In this document: positions 15,628 through 22,122 of the stretch, piece by piece
Position numbering within the stretch: the stretch's first letter is position 1
Layout: each line of letters opens with the position of its first letter
Assembly: GCF_029109325.1 (NCBI RefSeq)
Contig: NZ_JAQKQJ010000017.1
Span: forward strand, 1 to 64,000
Length of the DNA: 64,000 nucleotides
DNA from: Nodosilinea sp. PGN35
GTDB taxonomy: Bacteria; Cyanobacteriota; Cyanobacteriia; Phormidesmidales; Phormidesmidaceae
Direction: 5' to 3'
Made by a program: the position numbers and the translations under genes
Notes under the pieces: generated by a model
Seen by the model: the letters and a program-made list of their open reading frames with translations, nothing else
Told to the model about the DNA's origin: nothing
Databases searched by the model: none

Positions 15628-15680
15628 TAGGTCGTCCTATGCCCCTTACCTGACCCGGAGCCACAAGCTTCGGGTTTTTT
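15608..15680 (+). terminator. Attenuator 2: antiterminator and terminator
   Basis: CCGGGTCAGG (15608-15617) pairs with CCTGACCCGG (15649-15658), forming the antiterminator around a small hairpin ATAGG/CCTAT (15627-15640). The competing terminator is CCCGGAGC (15654-15661), loop CACAA, GCTTCGGG (15667-15674), with one G-U pair, then TTTTTT (15675-15680). Shared bases 15654-15658 make them exclusive. The terminator ends 45 bases before the aroF ATG. Confidence 0.85.
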
Positions 15681-15725
15681 GTTGTCTGCTGCGATCGCCC
15701 CGTTCTTTATCCCACTTTTTTCCCT

Positions 15726-16616
15726 ATGAAAGACGCTGTTTTGACCCGTAAATCTAACCCTGACCATCGCTCGGTGGTGGCCCTCACCGATACTGTCACG
15801 GTTGGCGGCGACACCCTACTGATTGTGGGCGGCCCCTGCGCCGTCGAAAGTGCCGAGCAAATGGAGCAGGTGGCTCGCCATCTGGCCTCTACCCCCGTGC
15901 AGGCGCTGCGGGGTGGGGTCTTCAAGCCGCGCACCTCGCCCTACGCCTTCCAGGGCCTGGGAGAGGCCGGGCTCCGCATTCTGGACGACATTCGGCAGCG
16001 GTTTCAGATGCCGGTGATCTCTGAGGTGATGGCGATCGATCAAATTCCGTCGATGGCGGGTCAGGTGGATGTGTTGCAGGTGGGCAGCCGCAACATGCAA
16101 AACTTTGACCTGCTCAAGGCCCTGGGCCACACCCGCCAGCCGGTGCTGCTGAAGCGGGGGCTGGCTGCCACCATCGAAGAATTTGTCATGGCGGCGGAGT
16201 ACATTCTCAGCCACGGCAACCCCAACGTGATTCTCTGCGAGCGGGGCATTCGCAGCTTTGACAGCTACACCCGCAACGTGCTGGATCTGGGGGCGGTGGT
16301 AGCTTTAAAGCAACTCACCCACCTGCCGGTGATGGTAGACCCCAGCCATGCCGCCGGCAAGCGGGAGCTAGTGAGCGATCTGGCGCGGGCGGCGATCGCC
16401 GCCGGGGCCGACGGCCTGATGGTTGAGTGCCACCCGCTGCCCGATGCGTCTGTGTCAGATGCCCGTCAGGCGCTTACCCTAGAGGAAATGGTGGCCCTCG
16501 CCCGCAGCCTCGAACCTCTAGCGGCCATTCTGGGGCGTTGTCTGGGGCAGGGGGCCGCTGGGGCCTCAGACCTACAGACAGAGAGGCTTTCAGGGGCGAT
16601 CGCCCTAGCTGCCTGA
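15726..16616 (+). CDS. aroF: 3-deoxy-7-phosphoheptulonate (DAHP) synthase, type I-beta core
   Basis: This enzyme condenses PEP and erythrose-4-phosphate, the first step of the shikimate pathway to Phe, Tyr and Trp. The 296-residue product has GGPCAVES (35-42), GGVFKPRTSPYAFQGLG, SRNMQNFDLLKALG and MVDPSHAAGKRE of the I-beta class. Cyanobacterial relatives usually carry an extra N-terminal ferredoxin-like regulatory domain of about 80 residues. That domain is absent here, so allosteric feedback may be missing. Expression is likely controlled by the two leader-peptide attenuators directly upstream. The ATG at 15726 is well placed. Confidence 0.92.
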   Translation: MKDAVLTRKSNPDHRSVVALTDTVTVGGDTLLIVGGPCAVESAEQMEQVARHLASTPVQALRGGVFKPRTSPYAFQGLGEAGLRILDDIRQRFQMPVISEVMAIDQIPSMAGQVDVLQVGSRNMQNFDLLKALGHTRQPVLLKRGLAATIEEFVMAAEYILSHGNPNVILCERGIRSFDSYTRNVLDLGAVVALKQLTHLPVMVDPSHAAGKRELVSDLARAAIAAGADGLMVECHPLPDASVSDARQALTLEEMVALARSLEPLAAILGRCLGQGAAGASDLQTERLSGAIALAA

Positions 16617-16719
16617 GGGGGGCATCAGTATCTCCAATGGGTGGCATTAGCGATGTCCGCTGTCATTGGGCTTCATATTTTGTTACAACATTAGGGGAGT
16701 TAGGTTGGTAATAACCTCT

Positions 16720-17514
16720 ATGCTTGGTGGCTTTACCGGGTTTCAGGCCAAAGGATCTAACGACTTTGGCGAACGGATGATTAACTCTGTGGCTACCCAG
16801 TCGCTGCGGCATCTGTTCAGCCGCAGCGATGCTGTGGAGGTGGCGGTGCGCTGTTCCCCCTCCAGCAAGCTTCTGCAGGGCACCATTGACAGCTTTCGTA
16901 TGGAAGGGCGCGGTCTGGTAATTCGCAAAGAATTTGAGGCCGCCGAGATGATGTTTGAAACCGATGCCGTGTCGATCGATGTCGGCTCTGCTATCGGCGG
17001 CAAAATTCGGCTGCGCCAGCCCACCCAGGCGGTGGCCCAGGTGACGTTGAACGAAGACGCCATCAACCGCGCCTTCGCCGCTGAATTGGTGCGCCAACAC
17101 CTCGAAGGAGTCACCGACGAGGCGGTTACCTCCCTCTCGGGGGGCGACCCGGTTACCTTTCGGGATATCACCATCAAGCTGCTGCCCGACCAGGCGGTCA
17201 ACATTACCGCTAAGACCGATCTGCCCAATCACCAGGATGTGCCCATTCAGATGTCGGCTAGGGTGACGGTCGAAAAGCGGCGGCGGATTATTTTTGCCGA
17301 TGCCGAGTTTTTGCCCGAGGGCATTCCTGAAGCCTTGACCTCAATTTCGGCCACCCTGACCCGGGGCTTTGCGGAGGTGCTGAACCGCATGGTCGATCTA
17401 GAGCGCTTTAACCTCGACGGCGTGCTGCTGCGGGTCAATCGCCTCGAGACCAAGGGGAATCAGCTCATCTTTAGCGGCTACGCCCAGATTGAGCACTTTC
17501 CGGGGACGATATAG
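16720..17514 (+). CDS. DUF2993 (LmeA-like) protein
   Basis: A 264-residue protein of the DUF2993 family, whose mycobacterial member LmeA binds phospholipids. Characteristic features are GSAIGGKIRLRQPTQAVAQVTLNEDAINRAF in the middle and the C-terminal FNLDGVLLRVNRLETKGNQLIFSGYAQIEHFP. The sequence is mostly beta, without a classical signal peptide. Most cyanobacterial genomes carry several paralogues of unknown role. The frame is open back to a TTG at 16666, but ATG 16720 (MLGGFTGFQAKG) is preferred. Confidence 0.8.
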   Translation: MLGGFTGFQAKGSNDFGERMINSVATQSLRHLFSRSDAVEVAVRCSPSSKLLQGTIDSFRMEGRGLVIRKEFEAAEMMFETDAVSIDVGSAIGGKIRLRQPTQAVAQVTLNEDAINRAFAAELVRQHLEGVTDEAVTSLSGGDPVTFRDITIKLLPDQAVNITAKTDLPNHQDVPIQMSARVTVEKRRRIIFADAEFLPEGIPEALTSISATLTRGFAEVLNRMVDLERFNLDGVLLRVNRLETKGNQLIFSGYAQIEHFPGTI

Positions 17515-17537
17515 GGGCGGAGGGGTTTAGGGTTTTC

Positions 17538-17588
17538 GGTTTACGGTTCAAGGGGTGGCCTTGTACCCTGCGCCTTGAACCGTAAACC
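17538..17588 (+). terminator. 16-bp perfect inverted repeat
   Basis: GGTTTACGGTTCAAGG (17538-17553) is the exact reverse complement of 17573-17588, with a 19-base loop. It lies just after the DUF2993 gene and probably ends its transcript, although no T-tract follows. Confidence 0.5.
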
Positions 17589-17636
17589 TACCAAGGCCAG
17601 TATCATAGTTGGGGTCTTGGGTGAGGCATCGGCGCT

Positions 17637-18296
17637 ATGGGTAACTGGTTTGCGGCGGGGGGCGTTGTCATGGGGCCGCTGCTGCTGTGTTCGCTGCTGA
17701 CCCTGGCCCTGGCGGTGGAGCGGGGCTGGTTTTGGCTGCGAATTGGCCGTCAGCAGAGCGGGCTGGTGCCCCAGGTGCTCAATACGTTTAGCCAAAACCC
17801 CCAGCGGGCGATCGCAAAACTCAAGCAGCACCAGGAATTGCCCATTGCCCGCATCTTTCTGGCCGCCCTCACCCTGGGCGACGCTACCCCCGAAGAATTT
17901 CGCCTCGCCCTGGAGAGCGCCGCCCAGGCCGAGCTGCCGGTGCTGAAGCGCTTTCAAACCCTGTTTGAAACGGTGGTCGGCATCGCTCCGCTGCTGGGGC
18001 TGCTGGGCACCGTGCTGGGGCTGATGCGAACGTTTTCGACCCTGCGTTTGGGCGATACCGGCGGCCCGGCGGCTAGCGGCGTTACCGCCGGGGTGAGCGA
18101 GGCTCTGATTTCGACGGCGGCGGGGCTGGTGGTGGCCCTGGTGGCGCTGCTGCTGACGAACCTGTTTCAGGGGCTGTACCGCCGCCAGCGGGCTTTTATT
18201 TTAGAGGCGGGGGGCAAGCTGGAGATTCTCTACCGCCGCGCCCAGCGCCAGGGGGCGATTAGCGCCAATGTCTACCTGCCGGGGAGCGTGCCGTGA
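17637..18296 (+). CDS. MotA/TolQ/ExbB-type proton channel protein
   Basis: A 219-residue inner membrane protein with three hydrophobic segments (about 7-27, 115-135 and 160-180). The ExbB signature GIAPLLGLLGTVLGLMRTF lies before the second helix and SEALISTAAGLVVALVALL in the third. Such proteins form the proton channel energising TonB-like or Tol-like machines. No exbD or tonB gene follows. Instead the GTGA stop overlap leads straight into a flavoprotein gene, so its partner must lie elsewhere. Confidence 0.87.
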   Translation: MGNWFAAGGVVMGPLLLCSLLTLALAVERGWFWLRIGRQQSGLVPQVLNTFSQNPQRAIAKLKQHQELPIARIFLAALTLGDATPEEFRLALESAAQAELPVLKRFQTLFETVVGIAPLLGLLGTVLGLMRTFSTLRLGDTGGPAASGVTAGVSEALISTAAGLVVALVALLLTNLFQGLYRRQRAFILEAGGKLEILYRRAQRQGAISANVYLPGSVP

Positions 18297-19576
18297 GGGA
18301 CGATCTTTCGCTCAGGTCAGGCTCGGCCCAGCGGGCGGCGGTGATTGTGGTGGGGGCGGGTGCTGCGGGGCTGTTTGGGGCGATCGCCTGCGCCGAAGCC
18401 AGCCCTGGCCAATCCATCCACATCTTTGAGGCGGGGCGCGAACCCCTGGCCAAGGTGAGAATATCCGGCGGCGGGCGCTGCAATGTCACCCACGCCTGCT
18501 TCGAGCCATCCCTGCTGGTGGGCCACTACCCCAGGGGCAGCAACGCCCTGCGCGGCCCCTTCAGCCGCTTTCAGCCCCGTGACACGGTGGCCTGGTTTGA
18601 GCAGCGCGGGGTCAGGCTCAAAACCGAGGCCGATGGCCGCATGTTTCCAGTCACCGACGACTCGGGCACCATCGTGGACTGCCTGCTGGGGGAAGCGCGG
18701 CGGCTGGGCATTGCAATTCACACGGGCTGTGCGATTGCCCAACTTCGCCCCGACGCCGAGGGCTTCTGGCTTACCACCCGCGCCGGGGCTGAGTGGCGCT
18801 GCGATCGCCTGCTGTTGGCCACCGGCAGCAGCCCTGGCGGCTACCGGCTGGCCCTCAAGCTGGGCCACGACCTGGTGCCGCCCGTGCCTTCGCTATTTAC
18901 CTTCAATATTCCCGACCCCGCCCTGCGCGACCTGGCCGGGGTGTCGGTCGAGACGGTGCAGCTCAGCCTGGCGCTGGCAGATTCCCCCACGTTGACCCAG
19001 AGCGGCCCGCTGCTGATTACCCACTGGGGCATGAGCGGCCCGGCGGTGCTCAAGCTCTCGGCCTACGGGGCAATGGGGCTGCACCGCCAGCGCTACCGGG
19101 CAAAGCTGACGGTCAACTGGCTACCGGCTCTCAAGCAAGACCAGGTGCGGCAAACGTTAATTGCCCTCAAGCAGGGGCAGGGCAAGCGGCAGGTGGCGGC
19201 GTTTTCGCCCTTCCCGGCCCTGTCGCGGCGGCTGTGGCAGTATCTGGCCCAGCACCGGGCTGAGCTGGGCACCAGTTTGAACTGGGCCGATCTGTCGAAG
19301 GCTCAGGTGCAGCGGCTGGTGAACGAGCTGACGCGGGGGGACTATGCGATCGCAGGCAAAGGCGTCTTCAAAGACGAATTTGTCACCTGCGGCGGCATTC
19401 CCCTGCCCGAGGTCAACTTCAAAACCCTGGAGAGCCGCCGCTGCCCAGGGCTCTACCTGGCGGGAGAAATCCTCAACATCGACGGGGTAACGGGCGGCTT
19501 TAACTTTCAAAACGCCTGGACTACGGGCTGGCTGGCAGGGCAGGCCATGGCCGCAGCCCTGGCGTCGGCGGACTAA
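18293..19576 (+). CDS. HI0933/BaiN-type FAD-dependent oxidoreductase
   Basis: A 427-residue flavoprotein of the HI0933 family. The FAD-binding GxGxxG motif is VIVVGAGAAGLFGAIACAE near 17-35. It is followed by ISGGGRCNVTHAC, the C-terminal FVTCGGIPLPEVNFKTLESR and the family signature GEILNIDGVTGGFNFQNAW. Substrates of this group are mostly unknown; BaiN reduces bile acids, YhiN is uncharacterised. The GTG start overlaps the stop of the ExbB-like gene, so the two are coupled even though no functional link is obvious. Confidence 0.85.
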   Translation: MRDDLSLRSGSAQRAAVIVVGAGAAGLFGAIACAEASPGQSIHIFEAGREPLAKVRISGGGRCNVTHACFEPSLLVGHYPRGSNALRGPFSRFQPRDTVAWFEQRGVRLKTEADGRMFPVTDDSGTIVDCLLGEARRLGIAIHTGCAIAQLRPDAEGFWLTTRAGAEWRCDRLLLATGSSPGGYRLALKLGHDLVPPVPSLFTFNIPDPALRDLAGVSVETVQLSLALADSPTLTQSGPLLITHWGMSGPAVLKLSAYGAMGLHRQRYRAKLTVNWLPALKQDQVRQTLIALKQGQGKRQVAAFSPFPALSRRLWQYLAQHRAELGTSLNWADLSKAQVQRLVNELTRGDYAIAGKGVFKDEFVTCGGIPLPEVNFKTLESRRCPGLYLAGEILNIDGVTGGFNFQNAWTTGWLAGQAMAAALASAD

Positions 19577-19605
19577 AACCCTACTCCAGCAGCAGCGTTT
19601 TAGTC
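19571..19605. terminator. Inverted repeat across two convergent stops
   Basis: GACTAAAAC (19571-19579) is the reverse complement of GTTTTAGTC (19597-19605). It contains the stop of the flavoprotein gene and the end of the convergent gene at 19581, so it may terminate both. Confidence 0.4.
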
Positions 19606-19883
19606 AAAATGACCATCCACGGCATCTCCGGCGAGGCGGCTGCGCCCACCACCGCGCTCGATGCCTGGGGCGGAGTGTCGGCAGAGGGCACAGGGATCGG
19701 ATCGCTCCAGTCGTTGGGGTCGGCGTAGCCGTAGGCGTGGAGAATTTTGATGGTGCGGTCAATGCCCGCCAGGCTGCCGTAGAGCAGGTGACGCACCCGC
19801 TCGGGGCGGGGATAGGGTCTGGCGGTCTGGGCAGGCGGAAGATTAGACGCTCCGCTGGCGTCGGGTTCGAGATAGTCAAACAT
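19581..19883 (-). CDS. Small conserved cyanobacterial protein, 100 aa
   Basis: A 100-residue protein whose core VRHLLYGSLAGIDRTIKILHAYGYADPNDWSDPIP strongly suggests a conserved cyanobacterial family of unknown function, often encoded in several copies as I recall. It is soluble, with a Pro-rich N-terminus. Its start lies just downstream of a large stable hairpin (19886-19970 on the opposite strand sense) that overlaps the presumed ribosome-binding region AGGAAAACAGAAC, so its translation may be controlled by RNA structure. Confidence 0.7.
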   Translation of the reverse strand: MFDYLEPDASGASNLPPAQTARPYPRPERVRHLLYGSLAGIDRTIKILHAYGYADPNDWSDPIPVPSADTPPQASSAVVGAAASPEMPWMVILTKTLLLE

Positions 19884-19885
19884 TG

Positions 19886-19970
19886 GTTCTGTTTTCCTGT
19901 GTTTTTGGGGTGAGCCCGCCCAACGCTAACCCTCTTGTAGAGGGGCAGGTTGGGTGGAAGAAAACAGAAC
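19886..19970 (-). promoter_or_regulatory. Multi-stem hairpin in the 5' UTR of the 19581-19883 gene
   Basis: Three nested perfect stems are visible: GTTCTGTTTTC/GAAAACAGAAC (19886-19896 with 19960-19970), CCCAAC/GTTGGG (19919-19924 with 19949-19954) and CCCTC/GAGGG (19930-19934 with 19940-19944). On the minus strand the outer stem ends three bases before the ATG and occludes the AGGA that would act as ribosome-binding site. Confidence 0.55.
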
Positions 19971-20023
19971 GCGAAAACCCCAGCCGCCCGCCAATTGAAG
20001 CGCAAACGGGGGGCTAGGGTACC

Positions 20024-20197
20024 ATGACCTTAGCCTCGCAATCTGCCTTAGAGACTTGCGGGGTTAGCTGTCTGTTGGTGGTTGTGACACCAGCAGGCAG
20101 CGCCAAGATTTTCGAGTTCTGTGTGGCCACCGCTCTGGTGAACGGCTTAATGGATGATGATAGGGGTGCGATCGCTCCCCGTCAACCGTGGAGCTAA
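20024..20197 (+). CDS. Doubtful 57-codon ORF
   Basis: An open frame runs from ATG 20024 to TAA 20195. It begins MTLASQSALETCGVSCLLVV, contains KIFEFCVATALVNGL and has no stop for 57 codons. I recognise no family. It could be a remnant of a longer gene or chance. Apart from it, 19971-20290 shows nothing I can name. Confidence 0.2.
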   Translation: MTLASQSALETCGVSCLLVVVTPAGSAKIFEFCVATALVNGLMDDDRGAIAPRQPWS

Positions 20198-20290
20198 AGG
20201 GAGTCAATCAACTCTAGCCATCTAGCGGCTCCAAACCCATCCTGATTAAGTTATAAAGAAAATTTTTAGGTCATTGCCCTAGTAGGGATA

Positions 20291-20396
20291 ATATGCGACA
20301 AGTATCCGTATAACTACCTTTAGAGAGTGAATTATATGGAAACTGTCAGCATGACTGCCCCCTCAAGGATAATTATACGGATACTGTCGGCATAAC
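20291..20396. repeat. Three copies of a ~24-bp repeat next to the cassette
   Basis: TTATACGGATACTGTCGGCATAAC-like units occur at 20373-20396 and 20332-20355 (direct, with a few mismatches). An inverted one lies at about 20291-20315 (ATGCGACAAGTATCCGTATAA). AGTATCCGTATAA (20301-20313) and TTATACGGATACT (20373-20385) are exact inverted repeats. The last unit ends in GGCATAAC, the left half of the hairpin split by the cassette. It could be the end of a lost transposon or a recombinase site. Confidence 0.6.
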
Positions 20397-20402
20397 AAGC
20401 TG

Positions 20403-21373
20403 TTAGGCGGCAAGCTGATTGTAGTGATATAGAGAAAGCAAATTAATCTTGTGAGAGCTGATTTATTCGGTAAATATCTAGGTTTCCTGTGTCCTTTGTG
20501 TACAAAGATTTTGGCTTCTCAAGGTTGTGTCAAACTATTTTCCAAAAGCCCTCCCAGAAGTGAGCTTTAGCGACTTGACAAATCAGTTCTGACGAATGTC
20601 ACTATAGATTATAGCTATAGAATCGTGTTCCTTAAGAAAGTTCGACTTATGTTGTCATGATGGAGTTTAGATCTTTTTATGAATGATAGAAATGATTCTT
20701 CTAAACAGAGTCAAGCAGGTTTTTGGAATACCTTGCCAGGAGTTTTAACTGCGTTAGGAACTACCATTGTTTCGATTACAGGATTAGTAGTTGCTCTCAA
20801 TCAAGCTGGATTAATAGGAAATTCATCGGGAAATGGTGCTGTCAGGCCTGAGTCCGATAATCCACCTGCTGTAGATAAGGTTTCAATTCGGCAAACACAA
20901 GTCTCGCCTGAGCGTTTACTAAATGAATATGCTCTGAGTTTAACAAACAGAGATTTCGCGTCTTTAATGGCAATATATCCAAAAATAAATGAAGCAGGAG
21001 AAATGAATTGACTGGAAGGTAGTAACGGTAAATCACCCATTAAATCACTCCAATTAGTAGGGCAGCCCGAAAGAATCTTGGATTCTGAAAGTGAAGTTGT
21101 TCTACGTGCAAAAATGCAGTATTGCAGACAAGATGGTAGCGGTAGTACAGACATCAAGAATTATACTTTTCTAAAGAATAATGGAGTATGGGAATTAGAC
21201 ACGAGAAGTGCACCAGAGGAAGTAAAATCTATACGATGTTAGGAAGAACCCGATTTGCCTCATGGCTAAGTATCTTGATTAGTCCTACGCTCGCCTAACA
21301 ACGCTCGTGCACACCGACCGCCGAAAGTGGAAAATATGACGCAGAGGTTATCTGCCTCGGGTGATGGGCAACG
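20403..21373 (+). mobile_element. Solitary integron-type gene cassette
   Basis: The segment begins (G)TTAGGC at 20402-20408 and ends in an attC-like site whose R'' core is GCCTAAC (21293-21299) and whose R' core is G|TTATGC (21373-21379). The cassette start TTAGGC is exactly complementary to its own R'', the expected signature of a cassette cut between G and TT. Excising it rejoins GGCATAAC-AAGCT-GTTATGCC, a perfect 8-bp hairpin. The content is clearly AT-richer than both flanks and carries one gene. No integrase gene is in the window, so this would be a single attC lacking integrase. Confidence 0.6.
20679..21242 (+). pseudogene. Cassette gene: membrane-anchored protein with an in-frame TGA
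   Basis: The frame reads for 110 codons (MNDRNDSSKQSQAG...), meets TGA at 21009-21011, then continues open for another 76 codons to TAG 21240. The join would read EMN-W-LEGSNG if TGA were TGG, so a single Trp nonsense change is likely. The N-terminus has one hydrophobic helix (TLPGVLTALGTTIVSITGLV, about 18-40) of a kind common in cyanobacterial anchored proteins. The soluble part (RLLNEYALSLTNRDFASLMAIYP..., YCRQDG..., NYTFLKNNGVWELDTR) suggests a small NTF2-like or similar alpha/beta domain; that is a guess. Codon use is AT-rich. Confidence 0.6.
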
Positions 21374-21379
21374 TTATGC
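21293..21379 (+). other. attC-like recombination site
   Basis: This 87-base imperfect palindrome runs from R'' GCCTAAC (21293-21299) to R' GTTATGC (21373-21379). Inner boxes AACGCTCGTGCACACCGA and TCGGGTGATGGGCAAC pair with bulges, and an apical hairpin GCAGA/TCTGC lies at 21341-21355. The size and order fit integron attC sites. The R' TTA is also the stop codon of the minus-strand tag gene. Confidence 0.55.
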
Positions 21380-21955
21380 CAATTCTTGGTGGCGAAAGCA
21401 GTTGATGGTGTGGTCGTTGACCATGCCTGCGGCCTGCATGTAGGCGTAGCAAATGGTGGTGCCGACAAATTTAAAGCCGCGCTGTTTGAGGTCTTTGCTC
21501 ATGGCATCGGAGGCAGCGGTGTGGGTGGGGGCGTCGGCCAGGGTGGGCCAGGCATTTTGCACGGGTTCGCCATCGACAAACTGCCAGATATAGCGATCGA
21601 AGCTGCCAAAGGTTGCTTGCACCTTGAGAAATGCCTGGGCGTTGCGGGTGGCGGCGGCAATTTTGAGCCGGTTGCGCACAATGCCTGGGTTCTGCAAAAG
21701 TTCTTGATGTTTGGTGTCGTCGTAGCGGGCGACCAACTCGGGGTCAAAGCCATCGAAGGCGGCGCGGAAGTTTTCGCGCTTGCGCAGAATGGTGAGCCAG
21801 CTCAGCCCGGCCTGAAAGCCGTCGAGAATGATGAACTCGAAGTGCTTCAGGTCATTGTGCAGCGGCACCCCCCACTCGGTGTCGTGGTAGGCGATCTCAA
21901 TGGCTTCGTTGAGGTGCACCCAGCCGCAGCGGGGTAGGGCGTTGGGGGTGGGCAT
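21374..21955 (-). CDS. tag: DNA-3-methyladenine glycosylase I
   Basis: Tag excises 3-methyladenine from alkylated DNA. The 193-residue protein begins near the zinc-binding CGW motif (PRCGWVHLNEAIEIAYHDTEWGVPLHND), then has FEFIILDGFQAGLSWLTILRKRE, and the C-terminal metal ligands in GFKFVGTTICYAYMQAAGMVNDH with the final CFRH. ATG 21955 is chosen; the frame runs up to a TTG at 22015. The stop codon coincides with the boundary of the inserted cassette, and the protein itself is intact. Confidence 0.93.
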   Translation of the reverse strand: MPTPNALPRCGWVHLNEAIEIAYHDTEWGVPLHNDLKHFEFIILDGFQAGLSWLTILRKRENFRAAFDGFDPELVARYDDTKHQELLQNPGIVRNRLKIAAATRNAQAFLKVQATFGSFDRYIWQFVDGEPVQNAWPTLADAPTHTAASDAMSKDLKQRGFKFVGTTICYAYMQAAGMVNDHTINCFRHQELA

Positions 21956-22122
21956 GGAGGGCTGCCAAAAACAAAAACAATGCAATTGTACTGGTTTGAG
22001 CGGCGCGATGGGCAAAGATCGACTGGGGCGATCGCCTCTTCCCTAAACAATCCCCACCTTGAGCGCCACGACTTCAGATTGATCGCTAGTATGGAGAATG
22101 TCCTAGCGTTTAGAGAGCACCC

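Noticed and set aside
15608..15667. Pseudoknot (CCGGGTCAGG, CTTGTGG, CCTGACCCGG, CCACAAG order) as a riboswitch
   Set aside because: The A-B-A'-B' order exists, but the aromatic leader ORF and exclusive terminator explain the pairing better; B:B' may be incidental.
20575..20608. Promoter TTGACA ... TATAGA for the cassette gene
   Set aside because: The spacing is about 22 bases, too long for a sigma-70 promoter; the region may still contain a start, but I cannot place it.
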